From Saprospiraceae bacterium UBA7328 (GTDB taxonomy: Bacteria; Bacteroidota; Bacteroidia; Chitinophagales; Saprospiraceae), in assembly GCA_002471345.1 (NCBI GenBank), contig DKPS01000027.1, positions 21,313 through 40,917 on the forward strand: a stretch of DNA of 19,605 bases, written 5' to 3'. The position numbers and the translations under genes are program-made. This document shows positions 1 to 6,685 of the stretch, piece after piece; within the stretch, counting starts at the first letter, position 1, and every line of letters begins with the position of its first letter. Below the pieces are notes generated by a model. The model ran no database searches, was not told the DNA's origin, and saw only the letters and a list, made by a program, of their open reading frames with translations.

Positions 1-797
1 AATCCTGACACTCCAAAACCATTATTAGTACTTACACCATTGACGCCTCTACCATTAACGCTATATCCACCCACTCCGGAAGAACTAGTGCTGGAACCAG
101 AAACCCCGGTAGAACTGGTACTAGTTCCTGACACGCCACTACTACTAGTGCTTAGGCCATTCACCCCAGTACCACTTGTGCTTCGGCCATACACCCCTAT
201 ACCTTTAGTATTCTCACCAATTACAGCAGAACTGGATGTACTATCTGCTCTACCGTGAACTCCATATCCAACGCCAAAATTCCGACCATAAACCGCAGCA
301 CTTCCACTCGTTGTAAATCCTCTCACTCCAAATCCATTAGTACTTACACCATTGACGCCTATACCATTAAGGCTGGTTCCACCCACTCCGGTAGAACTAG
401 TGCTGAAACCTTGAGCCCCAAAACCATCAGTACTTTGTCCATACACGCCAAAGTTATCTATGCTTTTTCCATACACCCCAATCCCTTTTGTGTTCTGACC
501 GTAAACTGCAGAACTACCTAAGCTATCTGCCTTACCATATACCCCATAAAAATTTCCTTTATTTACACCCCGCACTCCGGCAATGCCACTGTTTGTAGTT
601 CCATATACCCCATAATCACTATCACTCAGACCGAATACACCTGCTTCACTAGTACTTTGCCCTTGTACCCCACGACCTCTTGTACTTCCTCCATATAAAC
701 CATATCCACTTGTACTTTCTCCTTGTACTGCAATTCCACTCTCACTTTTTGCTAATATTCCACGCGATCCTGCTGTAAAAAGTCCTCCTATGCCTTT
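1..797 (-). repeat. Degenerate ~30-bp coding tandem repeats with a 312-bp higher-order duplication
   Basis: The coding repeats of the preceding gene have a basic period of about 30 bp (10 residues, Gly-Val-x-Gly-x-Ser-Thr-Ser-x-x). A longer period is superimposed. The 24 bases at 25-48 are identical to 337-360, an offset of 312 bp. At protein level the blocks ADSLGSSAVYGQNTKGIGVY and ADSTSSSAVIGENTKGIGVY recur in the same order. This suggests that a block of about 104 residues was duplicated once, after the 10-residue unit had already spread. Confidence 0.75.
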
Positions 798-974
798 TGT
801 TGTTGATGGTAGGGAGGTTACCTTGAGTCCCACTACGTCTGTCGCACCTTTATAATTCACTGTGATTTTAGCTACAGTATCTGTGCTGGTATTGCCTTGC
901 ACATCTAGTTGAGATTGTGAGAAAAGTGACATGGAATTAAAAAGGCATACAACCAAAGCAAAAAGGTGTTTCAT
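1..974 (-). CDS. Secreted GVxGxS-repeat protein, 5' part only (runs off the left edge)
   Basis: The minus strand is open from an ATG at 974-972 to the window edge: 324 complete codons and no stop. Residues 1-20 form a signal peptide (charged start MKHLF, hydrophobic core, end LFSQ). Residues 21-59 are a short non-repetitive segment containing VNYKGATDVVGLKV. From about residue 60 onward the protein is a degenerate repeat of about 10 residues, with units such as GVYGRSTSGT, GVNGLSTSSS and GVSGTSTSST. Repeats of this type occur in large Bacteroidota surface proteins and in tail-fibre-like proteins, where they are thought to form beta-structured stalks. The C-terminus, which would show a T9SS signal, an S74-type chaperone or an anchor, is outside the window, so the role is inferred to be a surface or secreted structural protein only. 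It is divergent from the gene at 1346. Plus-strand open frames over it are shadows. Confidence 0.82.
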   Translation of the reverse strand, partial: MKHLFALVVCLFNSMSLFSQSQLDVQGNTSTDTVAKITVNYKGATDVVGLKVTSLPSTTKGIGGLFTAGSRGILAKSESGIAVQGESTSGYGLYGGSTRGRGVQGQSTSEAGVFGLSDSDYGVYGTTNSGIAGVRGVNKGNFYGVYGKADSLGSSAVYGQNTKGIGVYGKSIDNFGVYGQSTDGFGAQGFSTSSTGVGGTSLNGIGVNGVSTNGFGVRGFTTSGSAAVYGRNFGVGYGVHGRADSTSSSAVIGENTKGIGVYGRSTSGTGVNGLSTSSSGVSGTSTSSTGVSGSSTSSSGVGGYSVNGRGVNGVSTNNGFGVSG

Positions 975-1345
975 GTTAAAATTTTAATTTGATACAAAAA
1001 ATGTAAACCTCATTACACCTATCCGCCATGACTTTAGACCAAAGACTATCGATATGATGAATACTACGATGTAAACATAGATAAATAATAATGGCAAAAA
1101 ATAGGGTCTAGACCCTATTTTTTACTACCTAAGACTCTGGATTATAATATTTTTAAGGAAGAAATATGATTAATTAAAGTTAGGATTTATAATCTATAAT
1201 ACTGTTAATGATCAGCTTATACATTATAAGTATATTTAATGTGAAAATTATTCATTATTTTTATAAGAATACATAGGGGTAAGCTTCCCTATATCTTGTC
1301 TTGAGTGTGTAAACTGATTTTAAAAATGCTCTAAGACACTAGACC
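975..1345. other. Divergent intergenic region (371 bp)
   Basis: This lies between the start of the repeat protein (minus) and the start of the small secreted protein (plus), so promoters for both should be here. I find no exact TAnnTTTG element on either strand. The notable content is the perfect palindrome at 1096-1123 and a second, shorter inverted repeat TAGGG-N8-CCCTA at 1274-1291, just upstream of the plus-strand gene. No RNA gene or further coding frame was recognised. Confidence 0.6.
1096..1123. promoter_or_regulatory. Perfect 28-bp palindrome, candidate operator or bidirectional hairpin
   Basis: The sequence reads the same on both strands over 28 bp: A6, then TAGGGTCT, then AGACCCTA, then T6. 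It sits between two divergently transcribed genes, 122 bp upstream of the minus-strand start and about 220 bp upstream of the plus-strand start. No recognised gene ends here, so an ordinary terminator role is not obvious, although the A-tract/T-tract flanks would suit a bidirectional terminator of short transcripts. A dimeric regulator binding site is the other reading. TAGGG-N8-CCCTA at 1274-1291 shares the half-site but has a longer spacer. Confidence 0.55.
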
Positions 1346-1921
1346 ATGAGAATTTTATTCATATTCGCAATCTCCCTCCTTACCTTAGGACTATTCGCTC
1401 AAGATGGTATGAACATTCAACTAGAACAGTCTTCAAATCCTTCTTGCCTTACACTTACCCTTACATCAGAAAATCCTGAAGATGTATTACTCAAAGGACA
1501 GAATTACAGATTTTTTTACAATGACAACCATCTAGACTTTGCAACTGCCAATGTGCAAGCAGAATTAGCCGTAAATAACTTCGGGACCCAAATCGCTCTT
1601 CATAGAGATAATTTGGCAAAAGAAATAAATGGACAAATTCCTTTTGAAGATACAATGGGATTTGTAAGCATGAATGTGATGCCCGAAAATGATGTTCTGG
1701 ATAACGTGTATATGATAATGGGAAGAAAAGTAGATATCGCAGATGTATGCTTTGCTCAAGAAGTGAATGTAAATGATGTAATCTTAGCAAGTCAGGATGT
1801 CACAAGTGATTACTCCAGAGCATACTGTGTAATCGACTGGGAATCAGCTGCTCAAGCTCAATTCACTACTGACCTTGAATTTTTGAGTGAAGACGACGAT
1901 ATCGACGAAAATAAAAAATAG
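1346..1921 (+). CDS. Small secreted protein of unknown function
   Basis: 191 residues. Residues 1-19 are a signal peptide (MRILFIFAISLLTLGLFAQ). The mature part has alternating hydrophobic segments (CLTLTLTSENPEDVLLKGQ, NYRFFYNDNHLDFATANVQ) that suggest a beta-sandwich, three cysteines in the mature chain, and a very acidic tail (FLSEDDDIDENKK). I do not recognise a named family. The look of the first half resembles small secreted beta-sandwich proteins seen in Saprospiraceae, but this is an impression only. The ATG at 1346 is chosen because it gives a complete signal peptide. It appears to be a single-gene unit: a hairpin terminator follows at 1969. Confidence 0.75.
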   Translation: MRILFIFAISLLTLGLFAQDGMNIQLEQSSNPSCLTLTLTSENPEDVLLKGQNYRFFYNDNHLDFATANVQAELAVNNFGTQIALHRDNLAKEINGQIPFEDTMGFVSMNVMPENDVLDNVYMIMGRKVDIADVCFAQEVNVNDVILASQDVTSDYSRAYCVIDWESAAQAQFTTDLEFLSEDDDIDENKK

Positions 1922-1968
1922 AGCCGTAACAGCCTATACCATACAACTCCAAGAATACCAATTATAAC

Positions 1969-2008
1969 AGCTCAAGTAGATGCAAATTTGCTTGAGCTTT
2001 CTGTTTTA
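1969..2008 (+). terminator. Hairpin terminator after the small secreted protein
   Basis: Arms AGCTCAAG (1969-1976) and CTTGAGCT (1991-1998) pair perfectly. The 14-base interior contains GCAAATTTGC overlapping the distal arm, and a T-rich tail (TTCTGTTTT) follows. It is placed 48 bp after the stop codon at 1921. Confidence 0.6.
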
Positions 2009-2144
2009 TATTGAAACCATTTTTACCTTTCGCTTCCTACTGTTGCAGTACTCAAATCCATTTCCATTAAAATGCTCCTTTTCCTTAGTAGATTCCTAAA
2101 GAGATTCTCTAGATAGAAAGCTTTCATTCATCTGATTTAACGGG

Positions 2145-2173
2145 TTGATAACATCTGTACTTTGTTATCTTTG
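2145..2173 (+). promoter_or_regulatory. Bacteroidota-type promoter for the signal peptidase operon
   Basis: TTG at 2145-2147 and TATCTTTG at 2166-2173 are separated by 18 nt. The downstream box matches the Bacteroidota -7 consensus TAnnTTTG exactly, and TTG fits the -33 region. The predicted leader to the GTG start at 2197 would be under 20 nt. GATAAC (2147-2152) and GTTATC (2164-2169) form a 6-bp inverted repeat over the promoter, which might be a regulator site but is short enough to arise by chance. Confidence 0.5.
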
Positions 2174-2196
2174 ACCATTCTTAAAAAAAGCTATAC

Positions 2197-3795
2197 GTGG
2201 TAGTACTCATATTTTTCATTCTCTTTTACATATTACTGAGCATCAGTTTATTCTTCTTATTTCCTAAGACGGGAGTAGAAGGGTGGAAAGGCCTTGTACC
2301 AGGTCTCAATTTTGTAGAATGGGCAGAAGTAGTAGGAAGGCCTAAGTGGTTTGGATTACTTGCATTTGTACCTATTGTCAATTTCTTTATCGTGACAGGC
2401 ATGGCAGTAGCTATGGCTAAGTCATTTGGTAGGAATGGATTTGGTGAAGCAGCTCTAGCAGTCTTATATGCTCCTATTCTTTTCTTCAAGTATGCATTTG
2501 GAGATGAGTACAAATATGAAGGGAAGGCGATGGAAAAAGAGGCTCAGTATATGGCCCAAATCAAAGAAGCTCAAAAAGAAAAAAGCAATAGAAAACTTAA
2601 TAAATTACTTAACAATCACCCCTACCCTAAAGCACTGTGGAGAGAATGGGTTGAATCTATATTTTTCGCAGTATTCGCTGCAGCTTTCATCAGAATGTTC
2701 CTTATAGAGGCCTATGTCATACCCACTCCATCTATGGAAGGATCACTTAATGTAGGTGATTACTTATTCGTGAGTAAGGCAAGTTATGGTATCAGGACTC
2801 CTCAGACGGTTGCCATGATTCCATTGCTCCATAATCGAGTGCCCATATTAGGCTCAGAGTCTTATTTCAAAAAACCCAAATTGCCTTATTTCAGATTGAA
2901 GCCGATGAATGATATCGAAAGAGAAGGTAAAATAGTATTTAACTGGCCTGTAGGAGATAGTGTCTATATCACTAGTAGTAGATCCTATTCTGTAGATATG
3001 ATCAATAGAAATCCTGCCTACCTTTCGTATGATCGTGAATTACCTAAACTGGTAGAGAAAAAAGATTTTGTCGTAAGACCTGTAGATAAAAAGGATCATT
3101 ATATCAAAAGATGTGTAGGCATACCTGGTGATAGCCTTCAGATTATAAATGGAGAAATATGGATCAATGGCCAGAAAAGTCCACGACCTAAGCATATTCA
3201 GTACCAATACATTCTGAATACTAATGGTGTTGCCATTAATCAAAATAGATTAAAAGAATGGGGAGTTGATAATAGTGACTACTGGGGCAATAGAAACAGT
3301 CTTCAGGGTTACTTTTTAGATGATACTCAAGTAGAAAAGATAAAATCTATGGATCCTAAGATCCAACTGACACAAGTGAATCATAGGGCCGAAAGAGGTA
3401 AAATGTATCCTCATACAGCAGTTTCTGATGGTTGGTCAGTGGATAATTTTGGACCTATTTATATACCTAAAAAAGGAGCTACGGTTGAGTTGAATGCGGA
3501 GTCACTTCCTTTCTATCAAAGAGTCATCAATGTATATGAAGACAATGATCTAAAAGTGGAAAATGGAAAAATTTGGATCAATGGTAATGAGTCATCCACA
3601 TATACATTCAAACAGGACTACTATTGGGGTATGGGAGACAACAGACATAACTCTGAGGACTCAAGAATGTGGGGATATATACCTCATGATCACCTAGTGG
3701 GAGAACCTTTATTTATCTGGTTTTCAGCAAAAGAAGGAAATCCATTTAAAGGAATCCATTGGGATCGTATATTTACTTCTGCAAGAGATAAATAA
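2197..3795 (+). CDS. lepB: Signal peptidase I (family S26) with N-terminal membrane domain
   Basis: 532 residues from a GTG start; an in-frame TAA at 2182-2184 rules out a longer N-terminus. Signal peptidase I removes signal peptides from Sec-exported proteins at the outer face of the inner membrane. Residues 1-100 form a membrane domain of the DUF5684 type often fused to Bacteroidota LepB (FPKTGVEGWKGLVPGLN). A TM helix follows at about 152-170. The catalytic Ser is S179 in PTPSMEGSLNVGDY, the general-base Lys is K304 in HYIKRCVGIPGD, and the last conserved box is GDNRHNSEDSR (480-490). The enzyme is long because of the N-terminal domain and a large insertion between the catalytic boxes, normal for this phylum. 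Only 2 bp separate it from the next gene, so it heads an operon with an exported propeller and an exported protease. Confidence 0.95.
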   Translation: MVVLIFFILFYILLSISLFFLFPKTGVEGWKGLVPGLNFVEWAEVVGRPKWFGLLAFVPIVNFFIVTGMAVAMAKSFGRNGFGEAALAVLYAPILFFKYAFGDEYKYEGKAMEKEAQYMAQIKEAQKEKSNRKLNKLLNNHPYPKALWREWVESIFFAVFAAAFIRMFLIEAYVIPTPSMEGSLNVGDYLFVSKASYGIRTPQTVAMIPLLHNRVPILGSESYFKKPKLPYFRLKPMNDIEREGKIVFNWPVGDSVYITSSRSYSVDMINRNPAYLSYDRELPKLVEKKDFVVRPVDKKDHYIKRCVGIPGDSLQIINGEIWINGQKSPRPKHIQYQYILNTNGVAINQNRLKEWGVDNSDYWGNRNSLQGYFLDDTQVEKIKSMDPKIQLTQVNHRAERGKMYPHTAVSDGWSVDNFGPIYIPKKGATVELNAESLPFYQRVINVYEDNDLKVENGKIWINGNESSTYTFKQDYYWGMGDNRHNSEDSRMWGYIPHDHLVGEPLFIWFSAKEGNPFKGIHWDRIFTSARDK

Positions 3796-3797
3796 AA

Positions 3798-4685
3798 ATG
3801 ATTCCTCAGAATAGACTCTTTTTTATAATAATGGCTTTGGCTTATACATATGCTGTAAATGGTCAAGGACCACCATCTACGTCTATTAGCCTATTCACAT
3901 TTGATCCTGATGAGACTGAAGTGGTCTCAAGTCCTAAATATCTTACAAGCTTTAATCCTGATGGATATAATAATCAGCCGGCTTTCTTTGAAGATGATAT
4001 ACTATACATTACATCTGACTGGGAAGCTAAAGGGCAAACTGATATTTTAAAACTGGATCTAAAAAGTGAGTCACTTTTGAAAGTGACAGATTCTGAATAT
4101 AGTGAATACTCCCCTACTCCGACACCTGATAATAAAGGCATATCGTGTATAGCTGTCCCTCCAGGTCAAAGTGATAATCCTACACAATGGCTGTGGAAGT
4201 ATCCTATCAATAGAGAAAACAGTGGCTCAGCTATAAGTTATGATTTTGAGAATGTAGGATATCACCATTGGATAAGTGATCATCAGGTCGCTATCTTCTT
4301 AGTAGGAGATCCTCATAGCTTAATCATCTATAATACAGACAACGGTGATATCACTGAGGTAGATAAAAATGTAGGGAGATGTTTCAGAATGGATCAATTG
4401 GGCAGATTGATATATGTACACAAAGCTGCTCACAACATCTGGTACATGAAAACTTTCGAAGTCGCTACTGGCAAGAAAAGTATCATAGGCGAAACGAAAA
4501 CAGGAAGTGAAGATTTTGAAGTATTGACTGATGGAAGAATGGTGATGGGACAAGGCAGTAAATTATTTATATTTGGAGAGATAGGAGGATGGTCTGAGAT
4601 TGCAGATTTGAACAAATTCAAAGTAAAAAACATTAGTAGACTGGCTATTCGTAACAATAAAATTGCCATCGTACACGCTTCATAA
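3798..4685 (+). CDS. Exported TolB/PD40-type beta-propeller protein
   Basis: 295 residues. A signal peptide covers about residues 1-23 (MIPQNRLFFIIMALAYTYAVNGQ). The mature part contains blades of the PD40 (WD40-like, TolB-type) kind, for example NPDGYNNQPAFFEDDILYI followed by a Ser-Asp-Trp segment and SEYSEYSPTPTPDNKGISC. No catalytic motif or C-terminal sorting domain is visible, so a binding or scaffold role outside the inner membrane is inferred. The start lies 2 bp after the lepB stop and the end is 25 bp before the subtilase ATG. The three genes are therefore probably co-transcribed. Its partner and ligand are unknown. Confidence 0.8.
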   Translation: MIPQNRLFFIIMALAYTYAVNGQGPPSTSISLFTFDPDETEVVSSPKYLTSFNPDGYNNQPAFFEDDILYITSDWEAKGQTDILKLDLKSESLLKVTDSEYSEYSPTPTPDNKGISCIAVPPGQSDNPTQWLWKYPINRENSGSAISYDFENVGYHHWISDHQVAIFLVGDPHSLIIYNTDNGDITEVDKNVGRCFRMDQLGRLIYVHKAAHNIWYMKTFEVATGKKSIIGETKTGSEDFEVLTDGRMVMGQGSKLFIFGEIGGWSEIADLNKFKVKNISRLAIRNNKIAIVHAS

Positions 4686-4710
4686 TAGCAACATCTCATA
4701 CAAGCCGAAA

Positions 4711-6579
4711 ATGGGTAGAATAAACGTCATTCTCTTCTTACTCGTCCTCTATATATCGGCTATTTGTCAAATCGATAATTCTAATCTTTCTCATCGCTTT
4801 CTTATTGAAGTAGAACCTTCTTTTGATGTCAAGAGTTGGGCAAAATCTCATTCTGATAAAATAGCTACAACAAGACCCATTTTTAAAAAATTAAATTATT
4901 GGATTGTAGAATTTAAAAATGACAAATCCGCAAATTCAAAATTCAGAAAGTCATTTTTACAAAAAAATAAAGAAATCCTAATAGCCCATCAAGACTTCAG
5001 AGTAAAAAATAGAGCAACTCCTAATGATCCCATGTATATAGATCAATGGGATAAGTCCCTGATACAGATAGAAGATGTATGGGATATATCCACAGGAGGC
5101 ACCACCATGGATGGGCAGGAGATTGTGGTAGCAGTAATAGATGATGGCTACGAATTGGATCATGAGGATCTGCAAGCTAACCACTGGATAAACAAAGGAG
5201 AGATAGAAGACAATGGAATAGACGACGATGGAAATGGATATGTGGATGATTATAACGGGCTGCATCTCCCTACTCAATCTGATGAACATGTTGTCATCAA
5301 TCATGGAATAAGTGTAGCAGGAATTATAGGTGCTGAAGGCAATAATAATATTGGGATATCAGGTATAAATTGGGACATCAAAATGATGCTGATGAGCCTG
5401 CTAAGAAGCCCAGGAAGTGGAGGTGGTAGTGTTTTGGATGTTGTAGAAGGGTTAGGATATGCATTAGATCAAAGAGAACTATTTAATACCTCCAATGGAG
5501 CTCAGGGCGCTTTTGTAGTCGCTACAAATTATTCAGGAGGTGTGGATGAAACATTTCCCGTGGATTTTCCATTCTGGTGTGAAATCTATGATGAATTAGG
5601 CCAAGTAGGAATACTAAATATCCAAGCTGTCAGTAATGCTGACAACGATGTGGAGATTACAGGTGATATGCCCTCGGTGTGTGGATCAGATTATCTATTG
5701 ACAGTTACTAACACGGATATAGCAGATAAGAAAATTCAACAAGCTGCTTATGGAAATATAAGCGTAGACATAAGTGCTCCAGGAGAAGAAGCATTATCAA
5801 CAATCTCTCAAAATAGATTTAGAGCATTTAATGGCACCTCATCATCAGCACCTCAGGTAGCCGGTGTGGTAGCTTTACTTTATAGCCTGCCATGTACAAA
5901 TCTGATGGATTTGGCTCATAATAATCCTGCTGCTGCTGCTTTAGAAATCAAACGAGCCATCTTGGACGGAGTAGATCCATTGCTGGACTTAGAAGGTATC
6001 ACAGTCTCTGGAGGGCGATTAAATGTAAAAAAAGCTTATTGGGAATTAGACAAGGTTGCGCCACTTATAGAAAACTGTCCAACTGACATTACTTTGAGAG
6101 AAGATGAACCTACTTATACTTGGGACGAGCTAGTTATAGTGGATGATTGTGGTAATATTGCTATTCAATCTAATGTCGAAAATGGACAAGAGTTCAGAAT
6201 AGGAACCACAGAAGTAGTCGTTACAGTCAGTGATTTATTAGGTAATACCGCCGAATGCAAGTTTAATGTGACGAGAGAAGGAAACATGGATAGAGAAGTA
6301 GAATTCATTGAGATAGGTAGTGCCTTGTATAATGCTCAGAGAAATTCACTCAGAGTAGAATTCGAAACAGGATCGTTCGAAACACATATTATAGATTTGT
6401 ATAATATGATAGGTCAGAGAATGAGGCAAGAACTTTATCTTCCTTCCAGTTCATCTATTAATACGATTATGTTTGAACAAATCCATCTTGCTACTGGGCC
6501 TTATTTTGTAGTAGTATCCAAGGCTGGAGGTGGTATAAGTAGATCTTTTCCTTTTCTTGTAGCAGACAGCAATCCATAG
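4711..6579 (+). CDS. Exported subtilisin-like serine protease (S8) with HYR and T9SS-like C-terminal domains
   Basis: 622 residues from the ATG at 4711. A TTG at 4663 would add 16 residues before the signal peptide and overlap the upstream gene, so I reject it. Residues 1-20 are a signal peptide. About 21-110 look like a prodomain. The S8 domain has Asp144 (VAVIDDGYELDHEDL), His198 (NHGISVAGIIGA), Asn309 as oxyanion residue (AVSNADND) and Ser377 (NGTSSSAPQVAG). The insert GEIEDNGIDDDGNGYVDD, typical of this Bacteroidota subgroup, looks calcium-binding. Residues 447-525 are a HYR domain (ENCPTDITL, DLLGNTAEC). Residues 526-622 resemble a T9SS type A sorting domain (LYNMIGQRM, ATGPYFVVVS), implying export across the outer membrane. 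The substrate is unknown. It is the last gene of the lepB operon. Confidence 0.9.
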   Translation: MGRINVILFLLVLYISAICQIDNSNLSHRFLIEVEPSFDVKSWAKSHSDKIATTRPIFKKLNYWIVEFKNDKSANSKFRKSFLQKNKEILIAHQDFRVKNRATPNDPMYIDQWDKSLIQIEDVWDISTGGTTMDGQEIVVAVIDDGYELDHEDLQANHWINKGEIEDNGIDDDGNGYVDDYNGLHLPTQSDEHVVINHGISVAGIIGAEGNNNIGISGINWDIKMMLMSLLRSPGSGGGSVLDVVEGLGYALDQRELFNTSNGAQGAFVVATNYSGGVDETFPVDFPFWCEIYDELGQVGILNIQAVSNADNDVEITGDMPSVCGSDYLLTVTNTDIADKKIQQAAYGNISVDISAPGEEALSTISQNRFRAFNGTSSSAPQVAGVVALLYSLPCTNLMDLAHNNPAAAALEIKRAILDGVDPLLDLEGITVSGGRLNVKKAYWELDKVAPLIENCPTDITLREDEPTYTWDELVIVDDCGNIAIQSNVENGQEFRIGTTEVVVTVSDLLGNTAECKFNVTREGNMDREVEFIEIGSALYNAQRNSLRVEFETGSFETHIIDLYNMIGQRMRQELYLPSSSSINTIMFEQIHLATGPYFVVVSKAGGGISRSFPFLVADSNP

Positions 6580-6594
6580 CTTAAAAATTAAGCT
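6578..6594 (+). terminator. Weak hairpin overlapping the subtilase stop codon
   Basis: AGCTTAA (6578-6584) and TTAAGCT (6588-6594) form a 7-bp AT-rich stem with a 3-nt loop, starting inside the TAG stop. A TAATTTT run follows 10 bases later. Stability is low, so termination here is uncertain. Confidence 0.25.
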
Positions 6595-6685
6595 CATAAT
6601 CTAATTTTCCTTTGTATTTGTAGATAAAATCAGTGGTTATTCTTGAATTTACTTGAATATTGGAATCAACTAAACATGATGTCGT

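Noticed and set aside
40..521. Plus-strand open frames across the left edge (Pro/Leu-rich and Ser/Thr-rich translations)
   Set aside because: They are antisense shadows of the minus-strand repeat gene, whose 30-bp periodicity keeps other frames open.
2030..2070. tRNA T-arm-like sequence (CAGTACTCAAATCC)
   Set aside because: No acceptor, anticodon or D arm can be folded around it.
4663..4710. TTG start extending the subtilase by 16 residues
   Set aside because: It overlaps the propeller gene and puts polar residues before the signal peptide. The ATG at 4711 gives a proper signal peptide.
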